A stretch of DNA of 64,000 nt, from contig JAJOZX010012230.1 in the NCBI GenBank assembly GCA_023014485.1, positions 41,579 through 105,578 of the forward strand, written 5' to 3'. This document shows, piece after piece, positions 52,290-62,515 of this stretch (position 1 is the first letter of the stretch; every line of letters starts with the position of its first letter). This DNA is from Bathynomus jamesi (Eukaryota; Arthropoda; Malacostraca; Isopoda; Cirolanidae). Position numbers and translations under genes: made by a program. The notes below the pieces were generated by a model, which did no database searches, was not told where the DNA came from, and saw only the letters and a list, made by a program, of their open reading frames with translations.

Positions 52290-53667
52290 AGTTGGAGGAA
52301 AGGTACAGGGAAGGACAGAAGGCATTGCACATGGTTTTCATAGACTTAGAGAAGGCGTATGATAGGACACCGAGACAAGAGGTTTGGAGGTGCCTGAGGG
52401 AGAAAATGGTCCCAGAGAAGTACGTCAGATTGATTCAGGAAATGTATAGAGGAGTTACGACGAAAGTGAGGTGTAGTGTTGGTGTGACGGAGAGTTTTGG
52501 GGTTGGTCTGCATCAGGGGTCAGCACTGAGTCCATTCCTATTCAACGTGGTGTTGGATGTGTTGACTGAGGAGGTTAGAGGGGTTGCTCCTTGGTGCATG
52601 ATGTATGCCGATGATGTAGTGTTGTGCGCAGAGACAAGACAGGAGGTAGAACAACAGCTAGAAAATTGGAGGGAGGCATTGGAAAGTAGAGGTATGAAAG
52701 TTAGTCGGAAGAGGACTGAATATCTGAGATGTAATGTACAACCGGATGAAGGAGGGGAAGTGATGTTAAACGGTGAACTGATCAAACGGGTAGATCATTT
52801 TAAATACTTGGGATCAACAATCGAGGCAGAGGGGGTAGCAAAGGGAGAGGTGAATCGTAGGATACAGTCTGAATGGAGGAGCTGGAGAGAGGTGTCGGGA
52901 GTTCTGTGATCATAGGATGCCGGTGAAGCTGAAAGGGAAGGTCTTCAAAACGGTGGTTAGGCCAGCCATGTTGTACGGAATGGAGACGGTGCCAATGAAG
53001 AAGACCAGTGACAGAAAGATGGATGTGGCTGAAATGAAAATGTTGCGATGGATGTGCGGTGTAACTAGAAGGGATCGAATCAGAAACGAACGCATTAGAG
53101 GAACGGTGAAACTTTGCATGGCCGTAACTACCTATGAGGTCACCGAGGTCCGGACCTCGGTAATTATTTCCTAAAAAAAAAAAGACTAAACCGTTCTCCG
53201 TGTATGAAACGCATATTACCGCTTTTCTTTTGAAAAGAGGGAGCGTCGAGCGTTTTGTGTTTTGTGTTTAGTGTATAGCTTGGGTTGTGTTTGTAGATGT
53301 CATTTTGGTCTGAATTTTGCTCGTCCCGCCGCGCTCGAAAAAAATCTGGACCTCACTAATTTCTAAACCCTAGTTACGGCCCTGGGTGAAAGTAGCAGAG
53401 GCGTCAAGAAAAGTCCAAGAAGCCAGACTGAGATGGTATGGGCACATGATGAGAAGTGAGGAGGATTACGTGGGACGTAGGGTGCTGGAAATGGAGGTGC
53501 CGGGACGGAGAAGAAGAGGTAGACCGAAGACGAGGTGGAGGGATTGCGTGGCGGCAGACATCCGGGAGAAAAATTTGGACGAGGACATGGTGCGTGACAG
53601 AAGTGAATGGAGGAGACTCATCAAGAACAGCGACCCCATACAGAGATGGGATTTAAGCTGCAGAAGA
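52290..53667 (+). pseudogene. RTE-type reverse transcriptase C-terminal two thirds
   Basis: RQLEERYREGQKALHMVFID, LEKAYDRTPRQEVWRCLREK (motif A Asp present), LHQGSALSPFLFNVVLDVLT, WCMMYADDVVLCAETRQEVE (YADD active site), KYLGSTIEAEGVAKGEVNRR, stop/frameshift near 52908, KLKGKVFKTVVRPAMLYGME, RWMCGVTRRDRIRNERIRGT, then the MITE, then VQEARLRWYGHMMRSEEDYV, RRRRGRPKTRWRDCVAADIR, EWRRLIKNSDPIQRW, stop 53668-53670. The endonuclease and first RT block are missing. The apparent start codon at 52244 belongs to the hAT host, not to the RTE. Confidence 0.9.
53117..53384. mobile_element. MITE inside RTE
   Basis: 268 bp, ends CATGGCCGTAACTACCTATG and CCCTAGTTACGGCCCTG are inverted. GGTGAAA occurs at both borders (53105-53111 and 53385-53391) but four extra bases on the left make the duplication imperfect; hAT type is likely from the CAGGGCCGTAACTA terminus. 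Contains the hairpin CCGAGGTCCGGACCTCGG. Confidence 0.7.
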
Positions 53668-53865
53668 TGATCTCTCATCTCTGAACTTTCTGTGAAATAA
53701 AGATGTCTTTTTAAATATATTGTAGACTAGATAAATAAATTAATAAAATAATAGATATTAGGCACTACATAATTATCGAACCTTTCTAAAAAAATTTCAA
53801 CCCATCCAAAAACCCAGTTGGGTTGGGTTTTTGCCAACCCTGGGCAGATCGGTTGTGAAAATATA

Positions 53866-53898
53866 ATATATATATATATTATATATATATATATATAA
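53866..53898. repeat. (TA)n microsatellite
   Basis: TA tract at the eroded right border of the mariner host. Confidence 0.85.
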
Positions 53899-54066
53899 TC
53901 AAATCCATCCTAAATTCACGGAAACGAACAGAATTGATAGAATGGAATCTGTAATGACATTAATGTTAATTTCTTGGCATGAGACGAATCTATTCGCTTG
54001 TTTGAACTAAGCTATTTACTTAATCAGAGAGAACCAACATCTCGAGGAACAATGACGAAGATAATA

Positions 54067-54292
54067 CAGGGTGATTCAAAAGTCAGGGTACATAGGGAAA
54101 TACTGTATTATGTAATGATACAGGGGAATAGTCACATCACATGTTCGATACGTCCGCTGCGACGTCTCTGTAGCTCAACGAGCCAGCTAGGAATATCACA
54201 TCAATGCGCTCCTCCTTCGATAACATCTCATAACTCATTTACCCGTAAAGAAACAGAAAAGCCCTATGTAACCCTACTTTTGAATCACCCTG
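54067..54292. mobile_element. mariner-type MITE
   Basis: 226 bp, TA flanks, ends CAGGGTGATTCAAAAGTCAG and CCTACTTTTGAATCACCCTG; similarity continues with GGGTACATAGGG/CCCTATGTAACC. No coding sense. Confidence 0.85.
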
Positions 54293-54299
54293 TATTATA

Positions 54300-55100
54300 A
54301 AGTCAAATAAACGGAACGGTTTTTTGTGATTACATCACTGACTTTAAAGAACCTGAATCAAAATACAGTAACGAGAGGCTTTCACTGACGTCCGATGTAG
54401 GAAGGGAGACCCCCATGTACTAACTACCCAGCTTTAAAATTAAATTAAATAAATAATGAATGAATGAATGAATGAATGAATAACTACATCTGTGCTTTCT
54501 GCATTGTCCTGTTATTGCAAAACGAAACCAAATACAAAACAAAGCGTCAGGGGGATATTTTTTCTCCAAATTCAAAACAGACAACATTGCGGCAAAGAGA
54601 GAGAGAGAGAGAGAGAACATTGCGGCAAAGAGAGAGAGAGAGAGAGAACATTGCGGCAAAGAGAGAAATGGAAGACAGTCAGTAAGACGTCATATTGGCG
54701 AGACGAAAAGCCTTTGATTCCATCCAGTCAAGTATAGAGCTTGACCCACCCAAAACATTAGAATTATACTCCATGCAAGGGCGGACAAAAACCCCTGTAC
54801 AGAAGTAGCAACTGAGTAAGGGTGAAGAAACTGTGGAGCCTGCACAGCGCACTTAACCTCTTAGAAGCTGTTTTAGAAAGAGTATACGTGTTCTTTCTAA
54901 GAAAGAAGCCAAACTTCTTTCTAAGAAAGATCACGAGAAAATGAAACTCCAAGAATGTTAAGAGAGGAGGAAGGATTGAATTGTGTGTGGTTGAAGGGAA
55001 GAGGATTGTCGCGTGTGCAAGATTGTGGCTAGACAGATGAAGGAACTGGGTTTTTGAGGCATTGAAACCACGAGATTTTCTCTACCCCGATCAAAGATAG
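54300..55100. other. unassigned region with GA minisatellite
   Basis: No gene recognised. 54588-54668 holds three units of ACATTGCGGCAAAGAGAG with variable GA runs. A small inverted repeat CTTTCTAAGAAAG is duplicated at 54890-54930. Confidence 0.45.
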
Positions 55101-55104
55101 TTAA

Positions 55105-55330
55105 TGGAAGTTAAAAAGTAAGAAATAATGCTTGGAGGTTGTTGAACCTCTTCCGTGGCGACAAAGATCATGTGATGGAGAACTACCATTACGCTACATC
55201 ATCTGAACGCATGATATATGGCCAATATAATTGGCCATCCTTCCAACTACTGAACAGTCCCAACGTCGCTGATCTTGCGGAAAGCGGTGTTGTGACGTGG
55301 TCATGACGTAACCCAGAAAATGGACATGCT
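55105..55330 (+). other. unclassified dispersed sequence, member 2
   Basis: Resembles 20770-21000: an open stretch VRNNAWRLLNLFRGDKDHVM in comparable position to NNNVW.LLNFLRNGKGHVTV, and the end GTGACGTGGTCATGACGTAA recalls GTAGCCACGACGTGG. Protein family unknown. Confidence 0.3.
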
Positions 55331-55537
55331 CGTTGTTGGAGAATCGGAAAAAGTGACCCTTTGGATAAGACACACTGGCGGATATAAAAATATTCTCCAC
55401 TTACGTTGAAACGAATTATATGAAGAAGACCAACCAACCAGATTTTTCCTGGAAGACCCTTCCACGTCCAAATAACTGAATGCGCTTAAAAAACAAATTC
55501 TTGGAAAATAATAATAATACTTTTCTGTGTAACGAGT

Positions 55538-55560
55538 CCCCCCCCCCCCCCCCCCCCCCC
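55538..55560. repeat. C23 homopolymer
   Basis: Uninterrupted run of 23 C. The minus-strand frame through it (poly-Gly) is spurious; G-quadruplex formation on the other strand is possible. Confidence 0.95.
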
Positions 55561-55974
55561 ACTTTTACTCGGGTTTTTTCCTTTTGATCTATCTTGGTTC
55601 TTTTTTTTTTTCAGTTTCAAGCGAATTTCTCCCCCTCCGTCCACGTCACATTTCGATGTAAATCCCGTGATCAAATTCAGTTCCTCCTCATTCGTGCTTT
55701 CTTTCCTTCCGGACTCTATTCCCTTTTTAATAATAAAAGGAGAACTTCTACGAGAAAATAATGCAGGTTCTCTCTCGCGCGCTCTCATAAAATTTGTAGA
55801 TACGTTGTTTCCTTTGAAAACCTTTTTAATTTATTTGTAAAAACACTTTTGTACATATTCTGCAGGACAAAGTGTTTATTTTACAAACCCATGAACTTTA
55901 TAATATATAGTGTACAGTGTGTGTGTATATATAATATATATATATATATACACACACATACATACATACATACA

Positions 55975-56710
55975 CAGGGTGTCCCATAAGTCCGGCATCA
56001 TAGGAGAAATTCATACTTTTCTATTTCTACAAACCATAATATATGCTCGGGATGCCAATTTCCCGTCCACATTCTGTTCAGTGACGAGGCTGTTTTTTAT
56101 GAAATGGTGAGGTAAATCGACAGAACAACCGCTACTGGTCTCAAAACAACCCTCACTGGTATACCTCTTCAAAGGAACAAGGTGCATCTGGGTGATGGGT
56201 ATGGGTGGCATTTGGAAGGATCGCATCATAGGCCCCTCTTTCAATGAACATGTCACTGAGGCACCTACCTACGTATGCTCAAGGAAGAAGCATTTCCCAG
56301 TGTCTTGAACGAAGAAGGAAATTTCCCAACATGGTTCCAGCAAGACGGCGCTCCCGCACATTACAGCACCCAAGTAAGGGAATACCTGTACCAACAATTC
56401 CCTGGTCATTGGATAGGACGTCGAGGGCCTGTGGAATGGCCAGCTAGAAGCCCGGATCTCACGCCACTAGATTTTTATCTCTGGGGCCACTTGAAAGCGC
56501 TGGTATACGCAGAGAAAATTTGGAGTGTTGAACATTTGCGGCAGCGCATTATTGGGGCATGTAACACCATTACTCCTGACATCATTCACCGTGTGCTTGC
56601 TGACTGGGTATCACGTCTGAATTTGTGTATTGAAAACAATGGTGGACATATTGAGCACGTTCTGTAAATGAAAGCTTTTGTTTTGCCTTTTTTTATTATT
56701 TTTCCACCAT
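55975..56710 (+). mobile_element. mariner element, N-terminally deleted
   Basis: Left end CAGGGTGTCCCATAAGTCCG in TA/CA-rich flank. The right end is lost in a TA tract; at 56723 a second left-type end in the same orientation (GGTCCCATAAGTGCGACATC) begins and is cut by the palindrome at 56757. Confidence 0.7.
56075..56667 (+). pseudogene. mariner transposase catalytic half
   Basis: HILFSDEAVFYEMVR (first Asp), NRQNNRYWSQNNPHWYTSSK, frameshifts near 56190 and 56265, MLKEEAFPSVLNEEGNFPTW, FQQDGAPAHYSTQVREYLYQ (second Asp), WIGRRGPVEWPARSPDLTPL, DFYLWGHLKALVYAEKIW (third Asp), CIENNGGHIEHVL, stop 56665-56667. Spacing between the last two Asp is 41 residues by hand count. The DNA-binding half is missing. 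Confidence 0.88.
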
Positions 56711-56756
56711 ATATATATATATGGTCCCATAAGTGCGACATCATAGGAAAAATATA

Positions 56757-57544
56757 CATACCCGTTTAGTCGAGACTAACGACACCTGATCGACGAGATC
56801 AAACAACCGACAAGTTATTGTGGGTTAGATTAAGTTAGGGTAGATTACACTGGTTTGGTTGTTAGTTTCTTTTTTAAGTGTCGATTGTTTGGTTTTGTCG
56901 ATGAAATGGCATAGGGTACGTTTAGTCGACGACACATTCTTTCGACTCAAACACAAAACGAAAAAAACTAACCCAGCCGAACCTAAACAATTGTCGAAAA
57001 TTGTTACGTCGAGAGAACTATGTTAGATCGAAGAAGTTGTAAGGCATGAATGATTTTCGATATGGAATATAACTTTTTTGACGTCATACATAATCCTTAC
57101 ACAGCACCATCTCTTGGCCGAAAAGCGGTTAAATAGAAAGCAAGTGTCAGGTTTATATATATATATATATATATAATATATATATGGTGCTGTGTAAGGA
57201 TTATGTATGACGTCAAGAAAAGTTATATTCCATATCGAAAATCATTCATGCCTTACAACTTCTTCGATCTAACATAGTTCTCTCGACGTAACAATTTAAT
57301 CGACAATTGTTTAGGGTTCGGCTGGGTTAGTTTTTTTTCGTTTTGTGTTTGAGTCGAAAGAATGTGTCGTCGACTAAACGGACCCTATGCCCATTTCATC
57401 GACAAAACCAAACAATCGACACTTAAAAAAGAAACTAACAACCAAACCAGTGTAATCTACCCTAACTTAATCTAACCCACAATAACTTGTCGGTTGTTTG
57501 ATCTCGTCGATCAGGTGTCGTTAGTCTCGACTAAACGGGTATGT
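56757..57544. repeat. 0.79-kb palindrome
   Basis: Arms of about 350 bp, outer ends ACATACCCGTTTAGTCGAGA and TCTCGACTAAACGGGTATGT, inner ends TACACAGCACCAT and ATGGTGCTGTGTA, with a 70-bp loop containing a TA tract. The arms differ by a few indels. No coding content, no target duplication identified. A foldback element or an inverted duplication. Confidence 0.92.
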
Positions 57545-57549
57545 ATCCC

Positions 57550-58250
57550 AAAATCTTAAACTTAGGCACTGATGTTATGTAGGAAGTGTACCCATTTTAT
57601 CGACGGGGTATTTTATCGATACTCGATAGTTAAATGTAAATAACAAATTGGATTCAATTACTCTTTTAAAAATCCATTTTCTAAAATTAATTTTTGGGAA
57701 TTTTTTTTTTTCGTTTCATTGAAATGATTGGAAATTTTATTTTTAAAAGTTGAATAGATGGTTTCAAAAAGACTATTACTTCAAAAGTTTTTGTATTAAT
57801 CATAGTTGAACAGATGAATCAGGCCGTTGCAATTTTTCAATTTCCTTTTAAATGTTAATATTTTTGTTACAGTTTTGTCTGTCCTCGTGACTCGTTCGTA
57901 AATTTAGCATAAAAATTTTAATTAAAACTAAGCTTCTTTTTTTTAACAAATGTTAGGGTTTTTTTTTTCATTATTTTCCAATAATTAGTTCAGTTTTGAA
58001 ATTTCACCGAATTATTTCAGATGTTATTTACTATTTAATTTATCATTCGTCACTAATATTTACAGAAATCTTTCAGTCGTAATAGGGTAGGAGAAATGGC
58101 AGAGATTGCTTACAACTACAAGTTTATTTTTGTGGATAATAATATATAATTGGAAAATTTTCCTTCTCTACCCTTATGGTTGTTATGGCAACTGCGTTTA
58201 TATATGTATATACTGTACATTTTCTCAGTGTTAAGTTCGTTGCCTTACAA
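57550..58250. other. unassigned AT-rich region
   Basis: Nothing recognisable. Confidence 0.35.
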
Positions 58251-58369
58251 AAATGATGGAAATGTCTATACCAATTCTTTAAGGTGGCACTACTCCTCTG
58301 GGCTTAACAAGGTGTTTTTATTTGCCTTTACTGCTAAACGAGGTTGTACAAAACTTGGTGTTTCAGTCC

Positions 58370-59290
58370 TGTAATGGGTTTAATGGGTTTATATGCAGAG
58401 TGAGTTGAGTTCCAATGTGTACAAACTGCAGCTGGTGCACTTTTATTTGCTCCAAATTTCTTTCCAAATACTACTATAAATACAGTGTTTGTATGAGGTA
58501 GTGTACTAAGTTGGGAAGCCTTAGATATAGATATAGGGTGTTGGTTGTCTTCGTAACTTTTAACCCATCAACCACAAGAAGCTTCAAAATGTGAGCGAAA
58601 TATATGAAGCGCTGTTTGCGACAATTTCTATTACATGTCAGTGTCTTTTTGATCATCTTGCTATAGTTCTTACCATATGTTATAGTTCTTACCATATGTT
58701 GGCTTCATAATGTCTTCTTTATCGGTGGTGATAGTACTGGTAGAAAAGGAAACTGTAAAAGCTTGCTTCATGTTAGTTGCGTTATCCATAATAATGTAGT
58801 TAAGGGTTTTTTTATTTTATATTCATCTCGCACACGGATTCAAATGACTTATTCTTTCCACAGTACGTGACCCTTCGAATCGATAACGGCTAAGCAAGTA
58901 CAATTTTGAGCCTAACAGATTTTTCATGAATCGAAGATATATTGTAAACTGTAAAGACGAGAAACCCTCTTATTTGTCCGTCTTTCCAGATGTCCACTGT
59001 GACGAAGACACTATTGACCTTGGCAAGTTTGTTTCATATTTTATTCTGTAATTCTTTTACCATTCTCAAAATTTTGAACGTTACAGTGGTTCTACTAACA
59101 GGAGTGTAATTACTATCTATGAGAGAAAGGGACTAACGAGAGCTTAGAGCTTGGATAGTTGCAAGGGATAATGGTAAAGTTCGACTTGCAGTAAGTCAGA
59201 AATTACGAAGTCAGTATTTGGTCACTGACGTGGGTGGTCTTGACAGAAGCGATCTTTGCTGGTGATATGTGATGATTTACTTTAGATTTC
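58370..59290 (-). pseudogene. hAT transposase relic, RNase-H-like region
   Basis: Minus strand with several frame corrections: NYTPVSRTTVT, LQNKI..NKLAKVNSVFVTVD, IWKDGQIRGFLVFTVYNIS, HEKSVRLKIVLA, gap, RFIYFAHILKLLVVDGLKV (58474-58695 frame), NLVHYLIQTLYL, then APAAVCTHWNSTHSA. The order (VTVDIW, FAH.L.L.V.DGL, TRWNST-like) is that of hAT transposases of the ZBED type. It is old and heavily decayed. No ends found. Confidence 0.7.
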
Positions 59291-59390
59291 TGAGTAGGAA
59301 CTGTACAAACTTTTACCATTTTTTCATTATATTCCGCAGAGCTTTAATAAATTGTTACCTATAAAAATTAAAACTCGTACACTTCTGAAC

Positions 59391-59412
59391 ACACACACAC
59401 ACACACACACAC

Positions 59413-59447
<35 letters not shown>
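59391..59447. repeat. (CA)n microsatellite
   Basis: Two adjacent CA runs of about 25 and 32 bp. Confidence 0.95.
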
Positions 59448-59450
<3 letters not shown>

Positions 59451-60131
59451 ATAGTTTATTTAATGAAGCCAGTGTTAAGATGTTCCTTTTGGAATGTTTT
59501 GAAATGAGGAACCCTCTCATTTGTCTATTTGCGGTTGTCACTCGTCCTTTTGTTATATTTCTTTCACATATTTTGGAGACCTCGTTTCTTTTTGCCATGA
59601 GACATTGAAACGTTTGTAATTTTTAAATGCAGATGAAAAAATTGACTCATATTTGCCGACATTTTAATAGTAATTGACTTCAATTTCACTAAGAATCTAA
59701 AATGAAAATTAGATTTTATTAAAACGATAAATACATCAAACTTGCATCAACATACTTTCTATAAATGTTTATAGAGACAAAGGCGCACCACGTCGCGGGA
59801 TATTTCAACATTAAATTTTCGTACACGAGCTTAAAATATCTCCATATTTTAAGCAACATCTTCCTCTGCTAATGTAAACAAATAATGTTTTCCGGGAATG
59901 ACGGCTTTCATCATTGCAATTGAAAATGCTTGGTACAAGGTTTCAAAGTTTTTGTACACTTCTCTATACGGAATCCGTGTAATAGTACCACACAGAGGCG
60001 TATTTAAGACGGGCGCAACCGACCACACGGGCCCCCATGGATGACGGGGAAAAAATTTTTTTTAGGCTATTTTTTGATCGGACAAAATAACTGTCATTTA
60101 TTTTATATGCTCTGTGCATTACAGCACAATA

Positions 60132-61250
60132 CCATATGTCCCACAAAAAAGTACCCAACTTTGTTTGATTTAATATAGCAAATTATTCTTTGTTAACGTT
60201 CAAAATTTATTCATGTTTAAACGATTTAGTGTTTAAGCATCTGCTTTTAACTGAAGGGTACAGCAAAATGGGTTGCGCCGAATGATCATTTCCCAGCCAG
60301 ATAGCAGTCCTCTTGCTTTAACAATGTGCTACTTTTTACGTCGAAGGATATTGCAAATATTTTTTTTAAATAATTCGAACTTTTGTATTTAAGATACGAG
60401 CCATACATATAAATGAAGAATCTGAATTACTAAATTTATAAATAACTTTGAACCCCTTATCAAGCAGTTTACACGAAGGCAGCGCGTTCTCATGGTCACA
60501 ACTTATCTGCAAACTAAAAGCTTAAAACAAGTTCAGAATACCTTCGAACTGCAATTTCCCGATAGAGCTTCTCCAACTAAACATACAATTTTGAAGAATG
60601 TTCGGAAAATACAAAGAAGAAGGAACGGTCCTCAATTTGAACAAAGGACGTTCAGGCCATCCGAAGACGGCAAGAACAGACGAGAACATTCAGCATTCAG
60701 CCCTGACTTGACCCCGTGTGATTACTTTTATGGGTCATTTGAAAAATAGAGTATTTGCATCACAACCTATCAATTTAGATGATTTGAGGACTCGCATCAC
60801 AGCTGAAATCAACTTGTTAAAAGACAATCCAGATCTTATCAAAAGAGTGATGGGGAAGATGAGAGCTCGACTCCAGATTTGTATCGATAGGAATGTGGTC
60901 AGTGTTGAAAGAAAACGAAACTAAGCATAACTTTTGCAATAAGGAATAAAGAAAAATCTGCTTTGTATCTTATTAAATTATGTTAAAGTATCTATATTAT
61001 GTATTTGTCTTTTCATTACATCGATAGCACACACATTATTTTTTCATTGACCAATTTTGCGCAATCCATTTTGTTGTACCCTTCAGTTAAAAGCAGATGC
61101 TTAAACACTAAATCGTTTAAACATGAATAAATTTTGAACGTTAACAAAGAATAATTTGCTATAAATAAAACAAACCGATCCAAAATATCTCAATTTTTGG
61201 AGGAGTTAGTACAATCTAAAGTTGGGTGTACTTTTTTGTGGGACATATGG
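60132..61250 (+). mobile_element. mariner with about 170-bp terminal repeats
   Basis: 1.12 kb, TA flanks. Ends CCATATGTCCCACAAAAAAG and TTTTTTGTGGGACATATGG. The two ends remain complementary to about 60275 / 61070 (GCATCTGCTTTTAACTGAAG and complement), with a 60-bp interruption on the right. Encodes a deleted transposase. Confidence 0.9.
60492..60924 (+). pseudogene. mariner transposase, internally deleted
   Basis: Starts MVTTYLQTKSLKQVQNTFEL, then a run of frameshifted HTH/linker sequence (NGPQFEQRTFRPSEDGK), a large deletion, FSPDLTPCDYFYGSFEK (third Asp) with a frameshift, and GHLKNRVFASQPINLDDLRT, QICIDRNVVSVERKRN, stop 60922-60924. First two Asp lost. Confidence 0.85.
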
Positions 61251-61345
61251 TATAATTGTAAATATACGAGCACATATAACTGCATTATTTTTTTTATAAC
61301 TAAGTAATTTTACGAAATAATTCAATTATTATAAAAATAAAGGAA

Positions 61346-61557
61346 GGTACTTTTGCATTATCTGCCCCCCTGCATTATTGAATGCCCGGTTAGATAAACT
61401 GTACACCCTTGATGATTGGTTAGGTTAAGTCGTGATATTTTAGTTAGTTTTAACGAAAATATCACGAATTAACCTAACTAATCGTCAAGGGCGTACAGTT
61501 GACCTAAACCGGGCATTCAATAATGCAGTGGTGGGGGGGCAGATAACGAAAAGTACC
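61346..61557. mobile_element. Merlin-type palindromic MITE M1
   Basis: 212 bp, ends GGTACTTTTGCATTATCTGC and GATAACGAAAAGTACC, perfect 8-bp duplication TAAAGGAA (61338-61345 and 61558-61565). Inner motif TTGGTTAGGTTAAGTCGT and complement; the first seven bases GGTACTT equal the terminus of the autonomous Merlin at 17.2 kb. Confidence 0.93.
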
Positions 61558-61811
61558 TAAAGGAAAATTGTTACCTAATTATTTAAAATTATTTAGTATT
61601 TTCATATACATTTTTCAAAATATAAATTTACGTCTAAACTCTACTATTAAATATTGATATTGTATAACCAGTTTCGTGTTGAATTAACATAAAAGTTAGA
61701 TGTACAAAGAAGATTTTGATGGATTTTCTCTTTTACTTGTATGGACCCTTCCCTTATTTGTGGAAATTGCACAAAGTTGTTTTATGTCTTAAATACGCCT
61801 CTGGTTCCACA

Positions 61812-62360
61812 AAGTTGGACTGAGTCAGCGATTTGAGGAATCCACTCGTCAGTTGGGACTCTAAATAATCCCTTTTTATTTTTTAACCTTTTTGATGAAA
61901 TTAAAGATCAGTAAAAGAAAAAGAAAAATCATAAAGCCTCAAGTCGTCAAAATCGAGTCTCAAGAAATTATAATAGAGTTGCGAGTCACACAAAAAAAAA
62001 CAAAAAAAAAAAACAAAGACTAGTCAACAACTCTTCAGAAAGGAAAATGAGTAAAAGACACGAAGAACAAAATACAAATCGGAAGAGACTAAAATAGAAT
62101 TGCACTAAAACAGAAGCTGAAAAAGCACGCGTACTCGATTAATTACACAGTCCTGCGATGGTTTTGTTGTTCGAAATATTTTATCACTTGTATAGTACTT
62201 TTTGCGCCCTGATTCCGAAAATATTAATTTTTCGCCATCACGTACAGATTTTTCACAATGTCATATTTCATATGTAAGTAATTTTCATTAAAATTGACTC
62301 AATTAAATTTTGATTAAAAATTACTGCCTATAAATGCTTCCAGATCAGAAGTGACGCCAT
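61812..62360. other. unassigned AT-rich region
   Basis: No gene recognised; A-rich tracts near 61990-62020. Confidence 0.35.
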
Positions 62361-62366
62361 AGCGTC

Positions 62367-62403
62367 TTCTAGAACATTCGAGAAACGCACCGCTAGTATA
62401 TAA
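62367..62403 (+). promoter_or_regulatory. heat-shock element and TATA box upstream of copy 2
   Basis: TTCTAGAACATTCGAGAA (62367-62384) is four alternating TTC/GAA units with exact 2-bp spacing, the consensus binding site for trimeric heat-shock factor. TATATAA follows at 62397-62403 and a plausible initiator (GAGTCAGCC) at about 62428. The ATG of the downstream frame is at 62516. Layout is that of an hsp-type promoter. Activity is inferred. Confidence 0.7.
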
Positions 62404-62515
62404 GTGATTGACGAGCCACGAGACGAGTCAGCCTGTCTAGTGCGTGCGAGGTTATAGTTCTTTATTATTCAAAGGTGCGCGGTGACTGTATTTCTCTTGA
62501 AATTTGTTTGTCGCT

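Larger units (their letters stand above)
52283..53670 (+). mobile_element. RTE-type non-LTR retrotransposon, 5' truncated
   Basis: Inserted into the non-coding 5' part of hAT H2 (compare the uninterrupted sequence in H1 at 40300-40360). 5' truncated in the reverse transcriptase; the 3' border is close to the stop codon, near TGATCTCTCATCTCTG, with TCTCAT repeated at both sides as a possible target duplication. Interrupted by a MITE at 53117-53384. Confidence 0.85.
51040..53842 (-). mobile_element. hAT transposon H2 with RTE insert
   Basis: Ends CAGGGTTGGCACCCAAAAAC and GGGTTTTTGCCAACCCTG, 8-bp duplication GGCAGACC/GGCAGATC (51032-51039 and 53843-53850). Inserted in the right terminal repeat of the mariner. 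Contains transposase remnants and, from 52283 to 53670, an RTE retrotransposon. Confidence 0.92.
50213..53860 (-). mobile_element. mariner host of a multi-level nest
   Basis: Left end CAGGGTGTTTCACAACAGGT followed by TTGCCATGCTTTGGGGGGTG; the matching right end (CACCCCCCAAAGTATGGCAG ... GGTTGTGAAA) is split by the hAT H2 at 51040-53842. Another insert, an RTE fragment, lies at 50745-51010. Without the inserts the element is about 0.6 kb and keeps only the transposase C-terminus. Confidence 0.85.
59993..61803. mobile_element. hAT element (CAGAGGCGTATTTAAG family) with two inserts
   Basis: Ends CAGAGGCGTATTTAAGACGG and TGTCTTAAATACGCCTCTG, 8-bp duplication GTACCACA/GTTCCACA (59985-59992 and 61804-61811). 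Encloses a mariner (60132-61250) and a Merlin-type MITE (61346-61557). The remaining own sequence is non-coding. Confidence 0.88.

Noticed and set aside
52244..52290. Start codon of the 221-residue frame covering the RTE
   Set aside because: These codons come from hAT H2 sequence (compare H1 at 40310-40345); the RTE begins near 52283 and has no start of its own.
55486..55788. 100-codon minus-strand frame with poly-Gly
   Set aside because: It runs through a C23 homopolymer and low-complexity sequence; no homology recognised.
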